Positions 34,373 through 37,591 of a stretch of 37,591 nt of DNA are shown piece by piece. A model generated the notes under the pieces. It saw nothing but the letters and a program-made list of their open reading frames with translations. It searched no databases and was not told the DNA's origin. The DNA is from Gammaproteobacteria bacterium. Lineage in GTDB: Bacteria > Pseudomonadota > Gammaproteobacteria > Poriferisulfidales > Poriferisulfidaceae. The stretch is from contig JAPOXW010000028.1 in assembly GCA_026706895.1 (NCBI GenBank), positions 1-37,591 of the forward strand, given 5' to 3'. A program made the position numbers and the translations under genes. Each line of letters opens with the position of its first letter. The stretch's first letter is position 1.

Positions 34373-35712
34373 ACATGCTTGAGCGACAGATTCTCGACTG
34401 TTTCCCAAGTGGAAAGTATGCCCTGACGAGCCTGCTTCGTTTGGTGGACATCGTGGAAAGTGATCACGTTGCAACAGCCTCGGTCGAATGTGGAAATCAA
34501 CCACGCCTGCGAATCAATCCCACCTTCGTGAAGCAACACGCAGAGACGCCGGAAAAACTGCTCATGTTGGTCATGCATGAATTGCATCACGTTCTGCTGG
34601 GGCACACCCGGCTGTATGAGAAAATCACCCCGATCGACAACTTCGTCTTCGACTGCGTGATTAACGCCATGCTCTCGCGCATGTTGCCACAACCGGAATA
34701 CCTCCGGCTGCTGACCGACTTCTATTCCGACAAAAAGTTCCCGGAGTGTCTGCTTCGTCCGGCATCCGCCAAGAACCCGGAACGGGCGCAATCCATCCCC
34801 ATGGCCATTCAGGCATTTCCGCAGGACACGCGCAAGTTTTGGGAGGAACTGTACAAGAGCCTGTATTCCGAAACCGGGGTCTCCTACGACGAAATCCGAA
34901 ATGCTTTGGCCTTGAGGCTGTACGAAGACACGGTATCGGCTATTCCGCTTCTTGGCGAGCATTTTGAAGACGGAGAAGATGGACATGCCGATGAAACAGG
35001 CTCATCGCCCTTAATTGACATTCTCATGGAAACGGCGGAAACATGGCCCAAGCCAGGCAGGGGTCAGTCTTGGGCCGAACTAGTGCAACAAGCCAAGGTG
35101 GACTTGCGCCCAGTACCCGGCAACCGCTCCGTTTTGCGGAACCTCTTGGCCCGGCTCGGAAGGCACCGAAGCGACAGGGGGAGCAGTACTGCGTCTGATG
35201 CAAAGTGGTCTCCCCCGACCCCGTTGCCCAGCCTGAACCGGCGGGCTGCCGTATTACGTGCGCTCGGGGTCCAGCCGATGTTTCATCCCGGGGAGGCGAA
35301 ACATCTCCGCAGAACACGCACGAACGACAAGGCCCACGTCTACGTCGATGTGTCTGGCAGCGTAACCGATGTGCTGCCGGCAATCTACGGCGCAGTCAGC
35401 GATTGCCGTTCCTGGATTCATCCGGTGGTGCACATCTTCTCGACCGTGGTCCACGATCTTGCCTTCCAGAAACTTCAGTCCGGGCAGGTTGACACGACTG
35501 GCGGCACGAACATCGCTTGCGTTGCCGAACATATGGCAACCCACAAGGTTTCCCGCGCTTGCATCATTACCGATGGGGTCATGACAGAGCCGGAAAGTTC
35601 CCACCTCGAGACTCTACGCCAAGCCCGACTCGGAATCGCTCTAGTGGGCGATAATTCCCGTGCCTGGATAACCGAAGTCGCCGATCAAATGGCCACACTC
35701 ACATCAATGTAG
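34369..35712 (+). CDS. HExxH metallopeptidase-like plus vWA domain protein (DUF2201/COG3864 type)
   Basis: The 447-residue product has an N-terminal zincin-like domain with HELHH (H70, E71, H74) in LLMLVMHELHHVLLGH and a downstream NFVFDCVINAML, the pattern of the DUF2201 N-terminal domain. A variable linker follows, then a C-terminal vWA-like domain with an intact MIDAS: DVSGS (D327, S329, S331), TTGGTN (376-381) and ITDG (D402). It is predicted to bind both zinc and magnesium and to partner with the MoxR ATPase. GTG 34369 is preferred over ATG 34375 because AAGGAG lies 8 bases upstream. Confidence 0.88.
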   Translation: MNMLERQILDCFPSGKYALTSLLRLVDIVESDHVATASVECGNQPRLRINPTFVKQHAETPEKLLMLVMHELHHVLLGHTRLYEKITPIDNFVFDCVINAMLSRMLPQPEYLRLLTDFYSDKKFPECLLRPASAKNPERAQSIPMAIQAFPQDTRKFWEELYKSLYSETGVSYDEIRNALALRLYEDTVSAIPLLGEHFEDGEDGHADETGSSPLIDILMETAETWPKPGRGQSWAELVQQAKVDLRPVPGNRSVLRNLLARLGRHRSDRGSSTASDAKWSPPTPLPSLNRRAAVLRALGVQPMFHPGEAKHLRRTRTNDKAHVYVDVSGSVTDVLPAIYGAVSDCRSWIHPVVHIFSTVVHDLAFQKLQSGQVDTTGGTNIACVAEHMATHKVSRACIITDGVMTEPESSHLETLRQARLGIALVGDNSRAWITEVADQMATLTSM

Positions 35713-35723
35713 GAAGACTCAGC

Positions 35724-36041
35724 ATGCTGGAAAATTCGCATAAGAACTTGGTCTGCCTGCTGGAAAAAGATCACGGGGGCTCGGAACTGGGAATCGTGTG
35801 GAGGAAGAAGAAAACGCGGTTTGCTTTTGTTGCTGTTTTTGTGAGGCACCGGTTGAATTCTCCTCCCTGTATTTCCTCCTGTCGGCTGTTCGTTGACGAA
35901 GAAACCGGGCAGTATTTCCTCCGGGTAGTCATGTATCCCGAAACTTTCACTGACGTTGAAGAAAAGGTTTATTGGAGGCCCGTGTCAAAAAATGTGGGAG
36001 ACATGATCGCCAAGAAATCGAGAACAGAGAGTTCAGGGTGA
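35724..36041 (+). CDS. Small unknown protein downstream of the vWA gene
   Basis: The 105-residue product has AGGAAG 7 bases before its ATG and begins 11 bp after the vWA stop, so it is probably the fourth gene of the operon. It is basic, with FAFVAVFVRH and CRLFVDEETGQYFLRVVMYPE suggesting a small beta-rich domain. No family is recognised. Confidence 0.65.
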   Translation: MLENSHKNLVCLLEKDHGGSELGIVWRKKKTRFAFVAVFVRHRLNSPPCISSCRLFVDEETGQYFLRVVMYPETFTDVEEKVYWRPVSKNVGDMIAKKSRTESSG

Positions 36042-36111
36042 GGCAATGGCCCTTTGAACTCTTCCTGACGGATAAGGGTGGCGACCTTCTTGACGAGAAA
36101 GGCTTTCCGCC

Positions 36112-36303
36112 TTATTTGCTAGAGGCTTCTTGCCGGGTGTCCGAGACATTGATAAAAGCCTGTTTCATATCCCACCCGAGGCATTCCTCCTCGGAACGGC
36201 CAACATCCTCAGGCAAGGGTTTGCTTCGCGCAAAAACCTCATCAAGCCTATCTGCAGCCGCATGACGGTCCATCTTATCTGAAGGGCGTGATTTTTCGGG
36301 CAC
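36112..36303 (-). pseudogene. C-terminal remnant of an AbrB/VapB-type antitoxin
   Basis: From ATG 36273 (or GTG 36303) the minus strand encodes MDRHAAADRLDEVFARSKPLPEDVGRSEEE and ends at 36112. VDRHAA also occurs in the intact AbrB antitoxin at 36837-37130, and the DNA agrees there over about 15 of 17 bases (TGGACCGyCATGCGGCy). The remnant lacks the DNA-binding beta-fold that should precede this point. It lies 11 bp after the PIN toxin gene. The assignment is tentative. Confidence 0.4.
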
Positions 36304-36314
36304 CGTATTGCCCC

Positions 36315-36758
36315 TTAATCCTCTTTCATAAGGACGGTGAACTCTTCCTGTTCGAAATGATGGTCCGAGGTTAGCACCTTCTGGATAGAGTGGGCTTTCA
36401 TTGTGTTCATCGAGATGCAGTCCGTCAGACTGTAATCCTTGTCGGCTCTGTCTTCATACAACTCCAGCCCTTGGTCGAAAGAGTCGCGAGACTGGGGAAC
36501 GACTTCGATATTCGAGTTGGATCGAATCTCCCGTACAGCGGCTATCGTCGTCCTGCGCAATCGCATGCCTTCTTCGCGACCCAATTGCTTTCCCTTCCCG
36601 GAAAAAGCCGCAAGGACTTCAGCGAGCACTTCATCCGTTGTCACCAAAAGGGGCTGCCGCCCAAGCTGGCTTTTTGCCACTCTTGCCACACCCGCCCATT
36701 GATCTTTCGGATTTATGGCTGCGATCCAATAGACCGTATCGACAAAAATCTTCTCCAC
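36315..36758 (-). CDS. PIN-domain toxin (VapC-like ribonuclease)
   Basis: The 147-residue PIN protein shows the four acidic positions of the metal site: D7 (IFVDTVYW), E43 (TTDEVLAEVL), D113 (SLTDCISM) and D132 (TSDHHF). VapC toxins cleave specific RNAs when freed from their antitoxin. It lies 78 bp after the AbrB-type antitoxin gene on the same strand, a larger gap than in most vapBC pairs. Confidence 0.9.
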   Translation of the reverse strand: MEKIFVDTVYWIAAINPKDQWAGVARVAKSQLGRQPLLVTTDEVLAEVLAAFSGKGKQLGREEGMRLRRTTIAAVREIRSNSNIEVVPQSRDSFDQGLELYEDRADKDYSLTDCISMNTMKAHSIQKVLTSDHHFEQEEFTVLMKED

Positions 36759-36836
36759 CGGACAATCTACCCGTGCGCAACCAACCTCGTCAGTACATTC
36801 ATGGAAACGGCGATCGTGCTCACATCACCTTGCTAT

Positions 36837-37130
36837 TTACAGGTAGTCATCATGCCTGGCGGACAGGTCCGGGGGGATATGATCCCAATCGCTTTCTGGA
36901 ATTTGTTTTGCGATGCGGGCCAAGGCGTCTTCAATCGGTTCTGCCTCTGAATCAGATAAGGATTCCCCAGCCGGGATGGCCGCATGGCGGTCCACCACCT
37001 CTTTTAGGCGAAAGAGAATGCCGTCCCCGACGGCAGAGGCTTCCATCAAGTCGCCCTCATGCAGGTCGACTTGCTCGCGCAACTTCGCAGGGATGGTGAC
37101 CTGGAATTTCGGCTTTACGGCAACCAGCAT
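36837..37130 (-). CDS. AbrB/SpoVT-fold antitoxin (VapB-like)
   Basis: The 97-residue product begins MLVAVKPKFQVTIPAKLREQVDLHEGDLMEA (KFQVTIPAKLRE core), the swapped-hairpin AbrB DNA-binding pattern. An acidic C-terminal tail (SEAEPIEDALARI, SDWDHIPPDL) would wrap the PIN toxin. GGAGGAAAT directly precedes the ATG. A TATAAT at 37174-37169 and a GGAAA/TTTCC inverted repeat (37149-37165) upstream could be an autoregulated promoter. Confidence 0.88.
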   Translation of the reverse strand: MLVAVKPKFQVTIPAKLREQVDLHEGDLMEASAVGDGILFRLKEVVDRHAAIPAGESLSDSEAEPIEDALARIAKQIPESDWDHIPPDLSARHDDYL

Positions 37131-37168
37131 ATTTCCTCCAAAAAAGTTGGAAATTCTTACTTTCCTAG

Positions 37169-37174
37169 ATTATA
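37169..37174 (-). promoter_or_regulatory. Candidate -10 element of the antitoxin-toxin operon
   Basis: The minus strand reads TATAAT here, about 38 bp before the antitoxin ATG, with TTTGTT 16 bp upstream as a poor -35 that overlaps the rRNA terminator T-run. Confidence 0.45.
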
Positions 37175-37191
37175 CATGTGCCATTCCTTAA

Positions 37192-37214
37192 ACAAAAACG
37201 GCCCCGCACGGGGC
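37192..37214 (-). terminator. Intrinsic terminator of the rRNA operon
   Basis: On the minus strand GCCCC-GTGC-GGGGC (37214-37201) forms a GC hairpin followed by CGTTTTTGTTT. It stands 17 bp past the end of 5S rRNA and should end the rrn transcript before the antitoxin gene. Confidence 0.8.
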
Positions 37215-37230
37215 GAGGCCGGATGTAAGG

Positions 37231-37348
37231 TGCCTGGCGATGTCCTACTTTCACATGGGGAGACCCCACACTATCATCGGCGATGAACCGTTTCACGGTC
37301 GAGTTCGGAATGGGATCGGGTGGTTCCAGCTCTCTATGGTCACCAGGC
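37231..37348 (-). rRNA. rrf: 5S ribosomal RNA
   Basis: The minus strand starts GCCTGGTGACCATAGAG and contains CCGATCCCATTCCGAACTC and TGATAGTGTGGGGTCTCCCC (19-20-base landmarks of bacterial 5S), and ends ATCGCCAGGCA. The two ends pair to form helix I. Length is about 118 nt. Confidence 0.97.
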
Positions 37349-37402
37349 GAAAAAAGGTTGGATGATTCACAGCGTTCAATCAAGCAGAAGGTCTGAAGTA
37401 GC

Positions 37403-37591
<189 letters not shown>

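Noticed and set aside
36038-36265. 75-codon frame starting with GTG overlapping the small unknown gene
   Set aside because: No good ribosome site, a low-complexity Ser/Ala-rich end, and it lies antisense to the antitoxin-like remnant, which explains the sequence better.

Overview
The window reads as a chromosomal segment of a GC-rich gammaproteobacterium. The evidence is a gammaproteobacterial-order division and cell-wall (dcw) cluster, an LpoA-type penicillin-binding-protein activator, UbiG, a three-subunit proton-translocating transhydrogenase and a DUF3450/ExbB/ExbB/ExbD/TonB cluster. The gene content would suit a Chromatiales/Ectothiorhodospiraceae-like organism, but that placement is an inference from memory of gene order, not a search.

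Layout. (1) 1-7760, minus strand: mraZ-rsmH-ftsL-ftsI-murE-murF-mraY-murD (murD runs off the left edge), tightly overlapped, behind a promoter that carries four 10-bp-phased TGGAA repeats, a likely MraZ operator. (2) 7964-9164, minus: RNase P RNA and rsmI. (3) 9269-17465, plus: lpoA, a GPP34-family gene, a DUF3450-ExbB-ExbB-ExbD-TonB-TPR energy-transduction operon, then ubiG. (4) 17466-20246: an AT-rich insertion with a membrane pentapeptide-repeat protein, a convergent AAA ATPase with a 22-bp palindrome upstream, and about 400 bp without a clear gene. (5) 20247-23460: gph/mupP-like phosphatase, rmuC, a YciK-like SDR, and a convergent endonuclease III-like glycosylase. (6) 23461-26420, minus: pntA1-pntA2-pntB. 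(7) 26546-27192, minus: a DNA methyltransferase broken by two internal deletions. (8) 27403-30123: a TonB-dependent receptor behind tandem Fur boxes, with an unusually large insertion in the barrel. (9) 30253-31769, minus: birA-coaX. (10) 31862-36041, plus: a lower-GC operon encoding a MoxR AAA ATPase, an unrecognised protein, a protein with an HExxH metallopeptidase-like domain fused to a vWA domain, and a small unknown. It is preceded by a 118-nt structured leader. (11) 36112-37130, minus: an AbrB/PIN toxin-antitoxin pair and an apparent antitoxin remnant, directly downstream of (12) the 5S and 23S rRNA genes at the right edge.

How the parts fit. Cell-envelope growth dominates the left half (dcw, LpoA, possibly MupP for wall recycling). 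The TonB cluster could energise receptors such as the Fur-controlled one at 27.4 kb, though only the receptor shows Fur boxes.

The most novel candidate is the moxR operon. Its leader can form a long closing helix with several internal hairpins, and the 3' arm of that helix can alternatively pair with the Shine-Dalgarno sequence. This is the layout of a riboswitch-like control element in front of a chaperone/metalloprotease-type system of unknown substrate.
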